Shown here: positions 37,665 through 51,519 of the stretch, piece after piece
Numbering within the stretch: the first letter of the stretch is position 1
How the letters are laid out: every line of letters starts with the position of its first letter
DNA from: Fragum whitleyi
Lineage: Eukaryota; Mollusca; Bivalvia; Cardiida; Cardiidae
DNA length: 64,000 nt
Assembly: GCA_948146395.1 (NCBI GenBank)
Contig: OX411556.1
Location: 1,302,001-1,366,000, forward strand
Direction: 5' to 3'
The notes under the pieces: generated by a model
Database searches by the model: none
What the model saw: only the letters and a program-made list of their open reading frames with translations
Told to the model about the DNA's origin: nothing
Translations under genes and position numbers: made by a program

Positions 37665-39855
37665 CACGCGCGTTCACTAGCTATGCATGTGCGCTTCAAA
37701 TTGACACCGGTTTCGAAGCCGTCTGATGCATCCGTCTGTGCGTTTATGCAGCATCCCTGACCCCTTGTTATTCGATTTAATAGTAATTATTTAATCCTGA
37801 TTTAATGTTAAATATTTTGGGTACCCATTTTTCGATCGACTGATGCGCCCATGCATTCATACCCACGTCGCCCCAAATACGCGCGTTCGCTAGCTATGCA
37901 TGTGCGCTTCAAATTGACACCGGTTTCGATGCCGTCTGATGCATCCGTCTGTGCCTTTATGCAGCATCCCTGACCCCTTGTTATTCGATTTAATAGTAAT
38001 TATTTAATCCTGATTTAATGTTAAATATTTTGTGTACCCATTTTTCGATCGACTGATGCGCCCATGCATTCATACCCACATCGTCCCAAACACTCGCGTT
38101 CGCTAGCTTTGCATGTGCGCTTAAAATTGACACCGGTTTCGATGCGGTCTGATGCATCCGTCTGTGCGTTTATGCAGCATCCCTGACCCCTTGTTATTCG
38201 ATTTAATAGTAATTATTTAATCCTGATTTAATGTTAAATATTTTGGGTACCCATTTTTCGATCGACTGATGCGCCCATGCATTCATACCCACATCGTCCC
38301 AAACACTCGCGTTCGCTAGCTATGCATGTGCGCTTCAAAGTGACACCGTTTTCGTTGCCGTCTGATGCATCCGTCTGAGCGTTTATGCAGTATCCCCGAC
38401 CCCTTGTTATTCGATTTATTAAGAATTAATTAATCCTGATTTAATGTTAAATATTTTGGGTACCCATTTTTCGATCGACTGATGCGCCCATGCATTCATA
38501 CCCACATCGCCCCAAACACGCGCGTTCACTAGCTATGCATGTGCGCTTCAAATTGACACCGGTTTCGATGCCGTCTGATGCATCCGTCTGTGCGTTTATG
38601 CAGCATCCCTGACCCCTTGTTATTCGATTTAATAGTAATTATTTAATCCTGATTTAATGTTAAATATTTTGGGTACCCATTTTTCGATCGACTGATGCGC
38701 CCATGCATTCATACCCACATCGTACCAAACACGCGCGTTCACTAGCTATGCATGTGCGCTTCAAATTGACACCGGTTTCGATGCCGTCTGATGCATCCGT
38801 CTGTGCGTTTATGCAGCATCCCTGACCCCTTGTTATTCGATTTAATAGTAATTATTTAATCCTGATTTAATGTTAAATATTTTGGATACCCATTTTTCGA
38901 TCGACTGATGCGCCCATGCATTCATACCCACATCGTCCCAAACACTCGCGTTCGCTAGCTATGCATGTGCGCTTCAAATTGACACCGGTTTCGATGCCGT
39001 CTGATGCATCCGTCTGTGCGTTTATGCAGCATCCCTGACCCCTTGTTATTCGATTTAATAGTAATTATTTAATCCTGATTTAATGTTAATATTTTGGGTA
39101 CCCATTTTTCGATCGACTGATGCGCCCATGCATTCATACCCACATCGTCCCATACACGCGCGTTCGCTAGCTATGCATGTGCGCTTCAAATTGACACCGG
39201 TTTCGATGCCGTCTGATGCATCCGTCTGTGCGTTTATGCAGCATCCCTGACCCCTTGTTATTCGATTTAATAGTAATTATTTAATCCTGATTTTATGTTA
39301 AATATTTTGGGTACCCATTTTTCGATCGACTGATGCGCCCATGCATTCATACCCACATCGTCCCAAACACGCGCGTTCGCTAGCTATGCATGTGCGCTTC
39401 AAATTGACACCGGTTTCGATGCGGTCTGATGCATCCGTCTGTGCGTTTATGCAGCATCCCTGACCCCTTGTTATTCGATTTAATAGTAATTATTTAATCC
39501 TGATTTAATGTTAAATATTTTGGGTACCCATTTTTCGATCGACTGATGCGCCCATGCATTCATACCCACATCGCCCCAAACACGCGCGTTCGCTAGCTAT
39601 GCATGTGCGCTTCAAATTGACACCGGTTTCGATGCCTTCTGATGCATCCGTCTGTGCGTTTATGCAGCATCCCTGACCCCTTGTTATTCGATTTAATAGT
39701 AATAATTAAATCCTGATTTAATGTTAAATATTTTGGGTACCCATTTTTCGATCGACTGATGCGCCCATGCATTCATACCCACATCGTCCCAAACACTCGC
39801 GTTCGCTAGCTATGCATGTGCGCTTCAAATTGACACCGGTTTCGATGCCGTCTGA
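37665..39855 (+). repeat. 12-monomer-offset duplication, copy 2 (about 2.2 kb)
   Basis: This copy matches 35.11-37.30 kb at a constant offset of 2555 bp: CGAAGCC (37714), TTTTGTGTACC (38028), GCTTTGCATG (38106), the diverged monomer (38326), CCCATACACG (39149), GATTTTATG (39290), CCTTCTGATG (39635) and AATAATTAAATC (39699). Agreement stops at CATCAGTCTG near 39859. Confidence 0.88.
38326..38538 (+). repeat. Diverged-subtype monomer, lineage 2
   Basis: This unit carries the full diagnostic set with CAAAGTGAC. It lies exactly 2555 bp right of the copy at 35771, inside the 12-monomer-offset duplication. Confidence 0.9.
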
Positions 39856-40867
39856 TGCATCAGTCTGTGCGTTTATGCAGCATCCCTGACCCCTTGTTAT
39901 TCGATTTAATAGTAATCATTTAATCCTGATTTAATGTTAAATATTTTGGGTACCCATTTTTCGATCGACTGATGCGCCCATGCATTCATACCCACATCGT
40001 ACCAAACACGCGCGTTCACTAGCTATGCATGTGCGCTTCAAATTGACACCGGTTTCGATGCCGTCTGATGCATCCGTCTGTGCGTTTATGCAGCATCCCT
40101 GACCCCTTGTTATTCGATTTAATAGTAATTATTTAATCCTGATTTAATGTTAAATATTTTGGATACCCATTTTTCGATCGACTGATGCGCCCATGCATTC
40201 ATACCCACATCGTCCCAAACACTCGCGTTCGCTAGCTATGCATGTGCGCTTCAAATTGACACCGGTTTCGATGCCGTCTGATGCATCCGGCTGTGCGTTT
40301 ATGCAGCATCCCTGATCCCTTGTTATTCGATTTAATAGTAATTATTTAATCCTGATTTAATGTTAAATATTTTGGGTACCCATTTTTCGATCGACTGATG
40401 CGCCCATGCATTCATACCCACATCGTCCCAAACACTCGCGTTCGCTAGCTATGCATGTGCGCTTCAAATTGACAACGGTTTCGATGCCGTCTGATGCATC
40501 CGTCTGTGCGTTTATGCAGCATCCCTGACCCCTTGTTATTCGATTTAATAGTAATTATTTAATCCTGATTTAATGTTAAATATTTTGGGTACCCATTTTT
40601 CGATCGACTGATGCGCCCATGCATTCATACCCACATCGTCCCAAACACGCGCGTTCGCTAGCTATGCATGTGCGCTTCAAATTGACACCGGTTTCGATGC
40701 CGTCTGATGCATCCGTCTTTGCGTTTATGCAGCATCCCTGACCCCTTGTTATTCGATTTAATAGTAATCATTTAATCCTGATTTAATGTTAAATATTTTG
40801 GGTACCCATTTTTCGATCGACTGATGCGCCCATGCATTCATACCCACATCGTACCAAACACTCGCGT

Positions 40868-40877
40868 TCGCAGTTGC
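40868..40877 (+). repeat. 3-bp-deletion junction variant, site 4
   Basis: TCGCAGTTGC, 6172 bp right of site 3. The next unit has a private GACAACGG, which is also in the unit near 40472. Confidence 0.9.
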
Positions 40878-41941
40878 ATGTGCGCTTCAAATTGACAACG
40901 GTTTCGATGCCGTCTGATGCATCCGTCTGTGCGTTTATGCAGCATCCCTGACCCCTTGTTTTTCGATTTAATAGTAATTATTTAATCCTGATTTAATGTT
41001 AAATATTTAGGGTACCCATTTTTCGATCGACTGATGCGCCCATGCATTCATACCCACATCGTCCCAAACACTGGCGTTCGCTAGCTATGCATGTGCGCTT
41101 CAAATTGACACCGGTTTCGATGCCGTCTGATGCATCCGTCTGTGCGTTTATGCAGCATCCCTGACCCCTTGTTATTCGATTAAATAGTAATTATTTAATC
41201 CTGATTTAATGTTAAGTATTTTGGGTACCCATTTTTCGATCGACTGATGCGCCCATGCATTAATACCCACTCCGTCCCAAACACGCGCGTTCACTAGCTA
41301 TGCATGTGCGCTTCAAATTGACACCGGTTTCGAAGCCGTCTGATGCATCCGTCTGTGCGTTTATGCAGCATCCCTGACCCCTTGTTATTCGATTTAATAG
41401 TAATTATTTAATCCTGATTTAATGTTAAATATTTTGGGTACCCATTTTTCGATCGACTGATGCGCCCATGCATTCATACCCACATCGCCCAAACACGCGC
41501 GTTCGCTAGCTATGCATGTGCGCTTCAAATTGACACCGGTTTCGATGCCGTCTGATGCATCCGTCTGTGCCTTTATGCAGCATCCCTGACCCCTTGTTAT
41601 TCGATTTAATAGTAATTATTTAATCCTGATTTAATGTTAAATATTTTGGGTACCCATTTTTCGATCGACTGATGCGCCCATGCATTCATACCCACATCGT
41701 CCCAAACACTCGCGTTCGCTAGCTATGCATGTGCGCTTCAAATTGACACCGGTTTCGATGCGGTCTGATGCATCCGTCTGTGCGTTTATGCAGCATCCCT
41801 GACCCCTTGTTATTCGATTTAATAGTAATTATTTAATCCTGATTTAATGTTAAATATTTTGGGTACCCATTTTTCGATCGACTGATGCGCCCATGCATTC
41901 ATACCCACATCGTCCCAAACACTCGCGTTCGCTAGCTATGC

Positions 41942-42154
41942 ATGTGCGCTTCAAAGTGACACCGTTTTCGTTGCCGTCTGATGCATCCGTCTGAGCGTTT
42001 ATGCAGTATCCCCGACCCCTTGTTATTCGATTTATTAAGAATTAATTAATCCTGATTTAATGTTAAATATTTTGGGTACCCATTTTTCGATCGACTGATG
42101 CGCCCATGCAATCATACCCACATCGCCCCAAACACGCGCGTTCACTAGCTATGC
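41942..42154 (+). repeat. Diverged-subtype monomer, lineage 2
   Basis: This unit carries the full diagnostic set with CAAAGTGAC and adds GCAATCATACC near 42108, shared with 53436 and with the mosaic units at 51520 and 51946. It marks the left part of the 54-monomer-offset block. Confidence 0.9.
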
Positions 42155-45100
42155 ATGTGCGCTTCAAATTGACACCGGTTTCGATGCCGTCTGATGCATC
42201 CGTCTGTGCGTTTATGCAGCATCCCTGACCCCTTGTTATTCGATTTAATAGTAATTATTTAATCCTGATTTAATGTTAAATATTTTGGGTACCCATTTTT
42301 CGATCGACTGATGCGCCCATGCATTCATACCCACATCGTACCAAACACGCGCGTTCGCTAGCTATGCATGTGCGCTTCAAATTGACACCGGTTTCGATGC
42401 CGTCTGATGCATCCGGCTGTGCGTTTAAGCAGCATCCCTGACCCCTTGTTATTCGATTTAATAGTAATTATTTAATCCTGATTTAATGTTAATATTTTGG
42501 GTACCCATTTTTCGATCGACTGATGCGCCCATGCATTCATACCCACATCGTCCCAAACACTCGCGTTCGCTAGCTATGCATGTGCGCTTCAAATTGACAC
42601 CGGTTTCGATGCCGTCTGATGCATCCGTCTGTGCGTTTATGCAGCATCCCTGACCCCTTGTTATTCGATTTAATAGTAATTATTTAATCCTGATTTAATG
42701 TTAAATATTTTGGGTACCCATTTTTCGATCGACTGATGCGCCCATGCATTCATACCCACATCGTCCCAAACACGCGCGTTCGCTAGCTATGCATGTGCGC
42801 TTCAAATTGACACCGGTTTCGATGCCGTCTGATGCATCCGTCTGTGCGTTTATGTAGCATCCCTGACCCCTTGTTATTCGATTTAATAGTAATTATTTAA
42901 TCCTGATTTAATGTTAAATATTTTGGGTACCCATTTTTCGATCGACTGATGCGCCCATGCATTCATACCCACATCGCCCCAAACACGCGCGTTCGCTAGC
43001 TATGCATGTGCGCTTCAAATTGACACCGGTTTCGATGCCGTCTGATGCATCCGTCTGTGCGTTTATGCAGCATCCCTGACCCCTTGTTATTCGATTTAAT
43101 AGTAATAATTTAATCCTGATTTAATGTTAAATATTTTGGGTACCCATTTTTCGATCGACTGATGCGCCCATGCATTCATACCCACATCGTCCCAAACACT
43201 CGCGTTCGCTAGCTATGCATGTGCGCTTCAAATTGACACCGGTTTCGATGCCGTCTGATGCATCCGTCTGTGCGTTTATGCAGCATCCCTGACCCCTTGT
43301 TATTCGATTTAATAGTAATTATTTAATCCTGATTTAATGTTAAATATTTTGGGTACCCATTTTTCGATCGACTGATGCGCCCATGCATTCATACCCACAT
43401 CGTCCCAAACACTCGCGTTCGCTAGCTATGCATGTGCGCTTCAAATTGACACCGGTTTCGATGCCGTCTGATGCATCAGTCTGTGCGTTTATGCAGCATC
43501 CCTGACCCCTTGTTATTCGATTTAATAGTAATCATTTAATCCTGATTTAATGTTAAATATTTTGGGTACCCATTTTTCGATCGACTGATGCGCCCATGCA
43601 TTCATACCCATATCGTACCAAACACGCGCGTTCGCTAGCTATGCATGTGCGCTTCAAATTGACACCGGTTTCGATGCCGTCTGATGCATCCGTCTGTGCG
43701 TTTATGCAGCATCCCTGACCCCTTGTTATTCGATTTAATAGTAATTATTTAATCCTGATTTAATGTTAAATATTTTGGATACCCATTTTTCGATCGACTG
43801 ATGCGCCCATGCATTCATACCCACATCGTCCCAAACACTCGCGTTCGCTAGCTATGCATGTGCGCTTCAAATTGACACCGGTTTCGATGCCGTCTGATGC
43901 ATCCGGCTGTGCGTTTATGCAGCATCCCTGATCCCTTGTTATTCGATTTAATAGTAATTATTTAATCCTGATTTAATGTTAAATATTTTGGGTACCCATT
44001 TTTCGATCGACTGATGCGCCCATGCATTCATACCCACATCGTCCCAAACACTCGCGTTCGCTAGCTATGCATGTGCGCTTCAAATTGACACCGGTTTCGA
44101 TGCCGTCTGATGCATCCGTCTGTGCGTTTATGCAGCATCCCTGACCCCTTGTTATTCGATTTAATAGTAATTATTTAATCCTGATTTAATGTTAAATATT
44201 TTGGATACCCATTTTTCGATCGACTGATGCGCCCATGCATTCATACCAACATCGTCCCAAACACGCGCGTTCGCTAGCTATGCATGTGCGCTTCAAATTG
44301 ACACCGGTTTCGATGCCGTCTGATGCATCCGTCTGTGCGTTTATGCAGCATCCCTGACCCCTTGTTATTCGATTTAATAGTAATTATTTAATCCTGATTT
44401 AATGTTAAATATTTTGGGTACCCAATTTTCGATCGACTGATGCGCCCATGCATTCATACCCACATCGCCCCAAACACGCGCGTTCGCTAGCTATGCATGT
44501 GCGCTTCAAATTGACACCGGTTTCGATGCCGTCTGATGCATCCGGCTGTGCGTTTATGCAGCATCCCTGACCCCTTGTTATTCGATTTAATAGTAATTAT
44601 TTAATCCTGATTTAATGTTAAATATTTTGGGTACCCATTTTTCGATCGACTGATGCGCCCATGCATTAATACCCACATCGCCCCAAACACTCGCGTTCGC
44701 TAGCTATGCATGTGCCCTTCAAATTGACACCGGTTTCGATGCCGTCTGATGCATCCGTCTGTGCGTATATGCAGCATCCCTGACCCCTTGTTATTCGATT
44801 TAATAGTAATTATTTAATCCTGATTTAATGTTAAATATTTTGGGTACCCATTTTCCGATCGACTGATGCGCCCATGCATTCATACCCACATCGTCCCAAA
44901 CACTCGCGTTCACTAGCTATGCATGTGCGCTTCAAATTGACACCGGTTTCGATGCCGTCTGATGCATCCGTCTGTGCGTTTATGCAGCATCCCTGACCCC
45001 TTATTATTCGATTTATTAGTAATTATTTAATCCTGATTTAATGTTAAATATTTTGGGTACCCATTTTTCGATCGACTGATGCGCCCATGCATTCATACCC

Positions 45101-45335
45101 ACATCGTCCCAAACACTCGCGTTCGCTAGCTATGCATGTGCGCTTCAAATTGACACTGGTTTCGATGCCGTCTGATGCATCCGTCTGTGCGTTTATGCAG
45201 CATCCCTGACCCCTTGTTATTCGATTTAATAGCAATTATTTAATCCTGATTTAATGTTAAATATTTTGGGTACCCATTTTTCGATCGACTGATGCGCCCA
45301 TGCATTCATACCCACATCGTCCCAAACACTCGCGT

Positions 45336-45345
45336 TCGCAGTTGC
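45336..45345 (+). repeat. 3-bp-deletion junction variant, site 5
   Basis: TCGCAGTTGC followed by CTTGTTTTTCG but with the ordinary TTTTGGGTACC. This separates sites 5 and 6 from sites 1-4 and marks a later sub-lineage. Confidence 0.9.
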
Positions 45346-46410
45346 ATGTGCGCTTCAAATTGACACCGGTTTCGATGCCGTCTGATGCATCCGTCTGTGC
45401 GTTTATGCAGCATCCCTGACCCCTTGTTTTTCGATTTAATAGTAATTATTTAATCCTGATTTAATGTTAAATATTTTGGGTACCCATTTTTCGATCGACT
45501 GGTGCGCCCATGCATTCATACCCACATCGTCCCAAACACTCGCGTTCGCTAGCTATGCATGTGCGCTTCAAATTGACACCGGTTTCGATGCCGTCTGATG
45601 CATCCGTCTGTGCGTTTATGCAGCATCCCTGACCCCTTGTTATTCGATTAAATAGTAATTATTTAATCCTGATTTAATGTTAAATATTTTGGGTACCCAT
45701 TTTTCGATCGACTGATGCGCCCATGCATTAATACCCACTCCGTCCCAAACCCGCGCGTTAACTAGCTATGCATGTGCGCTTCAAATTGACACCGGTTTCG
45801 ATGCCGTCTGATGCATCCGTCTGTGCGTTTATGCAGCATCCCTGACCCCTTGTTATTCGATTTAATAGTAATTATTTAATCCTGATTTAATGTTAAATAT
45901 TTTGGGTACCCATTTTTTGATCGACTGATGCGCCCATGCATTCATACCCACATGGCCCCAAACACGCGCGTTCGCTAGCTATGCATGTGCGCTTCAAATT
46001 GACACCGGTTTCGATGCCGTCTGATGCATCCGTCTGTGCGTTTATGCAGCATCCCTGACCCCTTGTTATTCGATTTAATAGTAATTATTTAATCCTGATT
46101 TAATGTTAAATATTTTGGGTACCCATTTTTCGATCGACTGATGCGCCCATGCATTCATACCCACATCGCCCCAAACACGCGCGTTCGCTAGCTATGCATT
46201 TGCGCTTCAAATTGACACCGGTTTCGATGCCGTCTGATGCATCCGTCTGTGCGTTTATGCAGCATCCCTGACCCCTTGTTATTCGATTTAATAGTAATTA
46301 TTTAATCCTGATTTAATGTTATATATTTTGGGTACCCATTTTTCGATCGACTGATGCGCCCATGCATTCATACCCACATCGTCCCAAACACTCGCGTTCG
46401 CTAGCTATGC

Positions 46411-46623
46411 ATGTGCGCTTCAAATTGACACCGTTTTCGTTGCCGTCTGATGCATCCGTTTGAGCGTTTATGCAGTATCCCCGACCCCTTGTTATTCGAT
46501 TTATTAAGAATTAATTAATCCTGATTTAATGTTAAATATTTTGGGTACCCATTTTTCGATCGACTGATGCGCCCATGCATTCATACCCACATCGCCCCAA
46601 ACACGCGCGTTGACTAGCTATGC
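46411..46623 (+). repeat. Diverged-subtype monomer, lineage 3 (CCGTTTGAGCG)
   Basis: This unit carries the diagnostic set but has the ordinary CAAATTGAC, the extra change CCGTTTGAGCG and GCGTTGACTAG at its right end. The same combination is found at 48113, 57905 (left half) and 59607. Confidence 0.9.
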
Positions 46624-48112
46624 ATGTGCGCTTCAAATTGACACCGGTTTCGATGCCGTCTGATGCATCCGTCTGTGCGTTTATGCAGCATCCCTGACCC
46701 CTTGTTATTCGATTTAATAGTAATTATTTAATCCTGATTTAATGTTAAATATTTTGGGTACCCATTTTTTGATCGACTGATGCGCCCATGCATTCATACC
46801 CACATCGTACCAAACACGCGCGTTCACTAGCTATGCATGTGCGCTTCAAATTGACACCGGTTTCGATGCCGTCTGATGCATCCGTCTGTGCGTTTATGCA
46901 GCATCCCTGACCCCTTGTTATTCGATTTAATAGTAATTATTTAATCCTGATTTAATGTTAAATATTTTGGATACCCATTTTTCGATCGACTGATGCGCCC
47001 ATGCATTCATACCCACATCGTCCCAAACACTCGCGTTCGCTAGCTATGCATGTGCGCTTCAAATTGACACCGGTTTCGATGCCGTCTGATGCATCCGGCT
47101 GTGCGTTTATGCAGCATCCCTGACCCCTTGTTATTCGATTTAATAGTAATTATTTAATCCTGATTTAATGTTAATATTTTGGGTACCCATTTTTCGATCG
47201 ACTGATGCGCCCATGCATTCATACCCACATCGTCCCAAACACTCGCGTTCGCTAGCTATGCATGTGCGCTTCAAATTGACACCGGTTTCGATGCCGTCTG
47301 ATGCATCCGTCTGTGCGTTTATGCAGCATCCCTGACCCCTTGTTATTCGATTTAATAGTAATTATTTAATCCTGATTTAATGTTAAATATTTTGGGTACC
47401 CATTTTTCGATCGACTGATGCGCCCATGCATTCATACCCACATCGTCCCAAACACTCGCGTTCGCTAGCTATGCATGTGCGCTTCAAATTGACACCGGTT
47501 TTGATGCCGTCTGATGCATCCGTCTGTGCGTTTATGCAGCATCCCTGACCCCTTGTTATTCGATTTAATAGTAATTATTTAATCCTGATTTAATGTTAAA
47601 TATTTTGGGTACCCATTTTTCGATCGACTGATGCGCCCATGCATTCATACCCACATCGTCCCAAACACTCGCGTTCGCTAGCTATGCATGTGCGCTTCAA
47701 ATTGACACCGGTTTCGATGCCGTCTGATGCATCCGTCTGTGCGTTTATGCAGCATCCCTGACCCCTTGTTATTCGATTTAATAGTAATCATTTAATCCTG
47801 ATTTAATGTTAAATATTTTGGGTACCCATTTTTCGATCGACTGATGCGCCCATACATTCATACCCACATCGTCCCAAACACTCGCGTTCGCTAGCTATGC
47901 ATGTGCGCTTCAAATTGACACCGGTTTCGATGCCGTCTGATGCATCCGGCTGTGCGTTTATGCAGCATCCCTGACATCTTGTTATTCGATTTAATAGTAA
48001 TTATTTAATCCTGATTTAATGTTAATATTTTGGGTACCCATTTTTCGATCGACTGATGCGCCCATGCATTCATACCCACATCGTCCCAAACACTCGCGTT
48101 CGCTAGCTATGC

Positions 48113-48325
48113 ATGTGCGCTTCAAATTGACACCGTTTTCGTTGCCGTCTGATGCATCCGTTTGAGCGTTTATGCAGTATCCCCGACCCCTTGTTATTCG
48201 ATTTATTAAGAATTAATTAATCCTGATTTAATGTTAAATATTTTGGGTACCCATTTTTCGATCGACTGATGCGCCCATGCATTCATACCCACATCGCCCC
48301 AAACACGCGCGTTGACTAGCTATGC
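48113..48325 (+). repeat. Diverged-subtype monomer, lineage 3
   Basis: This unit carries the diagnostic set with CCGTTTGAGCG and GCGTTGACTAG, 1702 bp right of the copy at 46411. It belongs to the internal 8-monomer duplication. Confidence 0.9.
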
Positions 48326-51300
48326 ATGTGCGCTTCAAATTGACACCGGTTTCGATGCCGTCTGATGCATCCGTCTGTGCGTTTATGCAGCATCCCTGAC
48401 CCCTTGTTATTCGATTTAATAGTAATTATTTAATCCTGATTTAATGTTAAATATTTTGGGTACCCATTTTTCGATCGACTGATGCGCCCATGCATTCATA
48501 CCCACATCGTACCAAACACGCGCGTTCACTAGCTATGCATGTGCGCTTCAAATTGACACCGGTTTCGATGCCGTCTGATGCATCCGTCTGTGCGTTTATG
48601 CAGCATCCCTGACCCCTTGTTATTCGATTTAATAGTAATTATTTAATCCTGATTTAATGTTAAATATTTTGGATACCCATTTTTCGATCGACTGATGCGC
48701 CCATGCATTCATACCCACATCGTCCCAAACACTCGCGTTCGCTAGCTATGCATGTGCGCTTCAAATTGACACCGGTTTCGATGCCGTCTGATGCATCCGT
48801 CTGTGCGTTTATGCAGCATCCCTGACCCCTTGTTATTCGATTTAATAGTAATTATTTAATCCTGATTTAATGTTAAATATTTTGGGTACCCATTTTTCGA
48901 TCGACTGATGCGCCCATGCATTCATACCCACATCGTCCCAAACACTCGCGTTCGCTAGCTATGCATGTGCGCTTCAAATTGACACCGGTTTTGATGCCGT
49001 CTGATGCATCCGTCTGTGCGTTTATGCAGCATCCCTGACCCCTTGTTATTCGATTTAATAGTAATTATTTAATCCTGATTTAATGTTAAATATTTTGGGT
49101 ACCCATTTTTCGATCGACTGATGCGCCCATGCATTCATACCCTCATCGTCCCAAACACGCGCGTTCGCTAGCTATGCATGTGCGCTTCAAATTGACACCG
49201 GTTTCGATGCCGTCGGATGCATCCGTCTGTGCGTTTATGCAGCATCCCTGACCCCTTGTTATTCGATTTAATAGTAATCATTTAATCCTGATTTAATGTT
49301 AAATATTTTGGGTACCCATTTTTCGATCGACTGATGCGCCCATACATTCATACCCACATCGTCCCATACACTCGCGTTCGCTAGCTATGCATGTGCGCTT
49401 CAAATTGACACCGGTTTCGATGCCGTCTGATGCATCCGGCTGTGCGTTTATGCAGCATCCCTGACCCCTTGTTATTCGATTTAATAGTAATTATTTAATC
49501 CTGATTTAATGTTAATATTTTGGGTACCCATTTTTCGATCGACTGATGCGCCCATGCATTCATACCCACATCGTCCCAAACACTCGCGTTCGCTAGCTAT
49601 GCATGTGCGCTTCAAATTGACACCGGTTTCGATGCCGTCTGATGCATCCGTCTGTGCGTTTATGCAGCATCCCTGACCCCTTGTTATTCGATTTAATAGT
49701 AATTATTTAATCCTGATTTAATGTTAAATATTTTGGGTACCCATTTTTCGATCGACTGATGCGCCCATGCATTCATACCCACATCGTCCCAAACACTCGC
49801 GTTCGCTAGCTATGCATGTGCGCTTCAAATTGGCACCGGTTTCGATGCCGTCTGATGCATCCGTCTGTGCGTTTATGCAGCATCCCTGACCCCTTGTTAT
49901 TCGATTTAATAGTAATTATTTAATCCTGATTTAATGTTAAATATTTTGGGTACCCATTTTTCGATCGACTGATGCGCCCATGCATTCATACCCACATCGT
50001 CCCAAACACTCTCGTTCGCTAGCTATGCATGTGCGCTTCAAATTGACACCGGTTTCGATGCCGTCTGATGCATCCGGCTGTGCGTTTATGCAGCATCCCT
50101 GATCCCTTTTTATTCGATTTAATAGTAATTATTTAATCCTGATTTAATGTTAAATATTTTGGGTACCCATTTTTCGATCGACTGATGCGCCCATGCATTC
50201 ATACCCACATCGTCCCAAACACTCGCGTTCGCTAGCTATGCATGTGCGCTTCAAATTGACACCGGTTTCGATGCCGTCTGATGCATCCGTCTGTGCGTTT
50301 ATGCAGCATCCCTGACCCCTTGTTATTCGATTTAATAGTAATTATTTAATCCTGATTTAATGTTAAATATTTTGGGTACCCATTTTTCGATCGACTGATG
50401 CGCCCATGCATTCATACCCACATCGTCCCAAACACGCGCGTTCGCTAGCTATGCATGTGCGCTTCAAATTGACACCGGTTTCGATGCCGTCTGATGCATC
50501 CGTCTGTGCGTTTATGCAGCATCCCTGACCCCTTGTTATTCGATTTAATAGTAATTATTTAATCCTGATTTAATGTTAAATATTTTGGGTACCCATTTTT
50601 CGATCGACTTATGCGCCCATGCATTCATACCCACATCGCCCCAAACACGCGCGTTCGCTAGCTATGCATGTGCGCTTCAAATTGACACCGGTTTCGATGC
50701 CGTCTGATGCATCCGTCTGTGCGTTTATGCAGCATCCCTGACCCCTTGTTATTCGATTTAATAGTAATTATTTAATCCTGATTTAATGCTAAATATTTTG
50801 GGTACCCATTTTTCGATCGACTGATGCGCCCATGCATTCATACCCACATCGTCCCAAACACTCGCGTTCGCTAGCTATGCATGTGCCCTTCAAATTGACA
50901 CCGGTTTCGATGCCGTCGGATGCATCCGTCTGTGCGTTTATGCAGCATCCCTGACCCCTTGTTATTCGATTTAATAGTAATTATTTAATCCTGATTTAAT
51001 GTTAAATATTTTGGGTACCCATTTTTCGATCGACTGATGCGCCCATGCATTCATACCCACATCGTCCCAAACACTCGCGTTCGCTAGCTATGCATGTGCG
51101 CTCTAAATTGACACCGGTTTCGATGCCGTCTGATGCATCCGTCTGTGCGTTTATGCAGCATCCCTGACCCCTTGTTATTCGATTTAATAGTAATTATTTA
51201 ATCCTGATTTAATGTTAAATATTTTGGGTACCCATTTTTCGATCGACTGATGCGCCCATACATTCATACCCACATCGTCCCAAACACTCGCGTTCGCTAG

Positions 51301-51519
51301 CTATGCATGTGCGCTTCAAATTGACACCGGTTTCGATGCCGTCTGATGCATCCGGCTGTGCGTTTATGCAGCATCCCTGACCCCTTGTTATTCGATTTAA
51401 TAATAATTATTTAATCCTGATTTAATGTTAAATATTTTGGGTACCCATTTTTCGATCGACTGATGCGCCCATGCATTCATACCCACATCGTCCCAAACAC
51501 TCGCGTTCGCTAGCTATGC

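Larger units (their letters stand above)
40762..42341 (+). repeat. 29-monomer-offset duplication, right copy (about 1.6 kb)
   Basis: This copy matches 34.59-36.17 kb through TAATCATT (40765), the 3-bp deletion (40868), ATTTAGGGTACC (41005), CGAAGCC (41331), GTGCCTTT (41568) and the diverged monomer at 41942. It has its own 1-bp deletion CGCCCAAAC near 41488, which is shared with 52982 and therefore predates the 54-monomer duplication. Confidence 0.82.
46411..49620 (+). repeat. Eight/seven-monomer internal duplication inside the 10-kb block
   Basis: From 46411 the tags (diverged monomer with CCGTTTGAGCG, GCGTTGACTAG, CGTACC, GGATACC) recur 1702 bp right, starting at 48113. Further right the tags GGTTTTGATG (47498), TAATCATT (47786), CCATACATTC (47850) and GTTAATATT (48021) recur at 1490 bp, one monomer fewer (48988, 49276, 49340 and 49511). 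One unit, the CCGGCTG unit with a GTTAATATT deletion, was therefore lost from the second copy. The same layout is present at +11494, so this event predates the 54-monomer duplication. Confidence 0.8.
41430..51390 (+). repeat. 54-monomer-offset segmental duplication, copy 1 (nearly 10 kb)
   Basis: Every tag I followed recurs exactly 11494 bp to the right (54 x 213 minus 8 bp, matching the small deletions inside). Tags are the 1-bp loss in CACATCGCCC (41481), the diverged monomer (41942), GTTTAAGCAGC (42423), the 3-bp deletion (45336), the diverged monomers at 46411 and 48113, GACATCTTG (47973), CTTTTTATTCG (50106), GACTTATGCG (50607), GTGCCCTTC (50883), CGCTCTAAATTG (51099) and CCATACATTC (51256). 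The left border lies between 41333 and 41481, the right between 51356 and 51428. Confidence 0.9.
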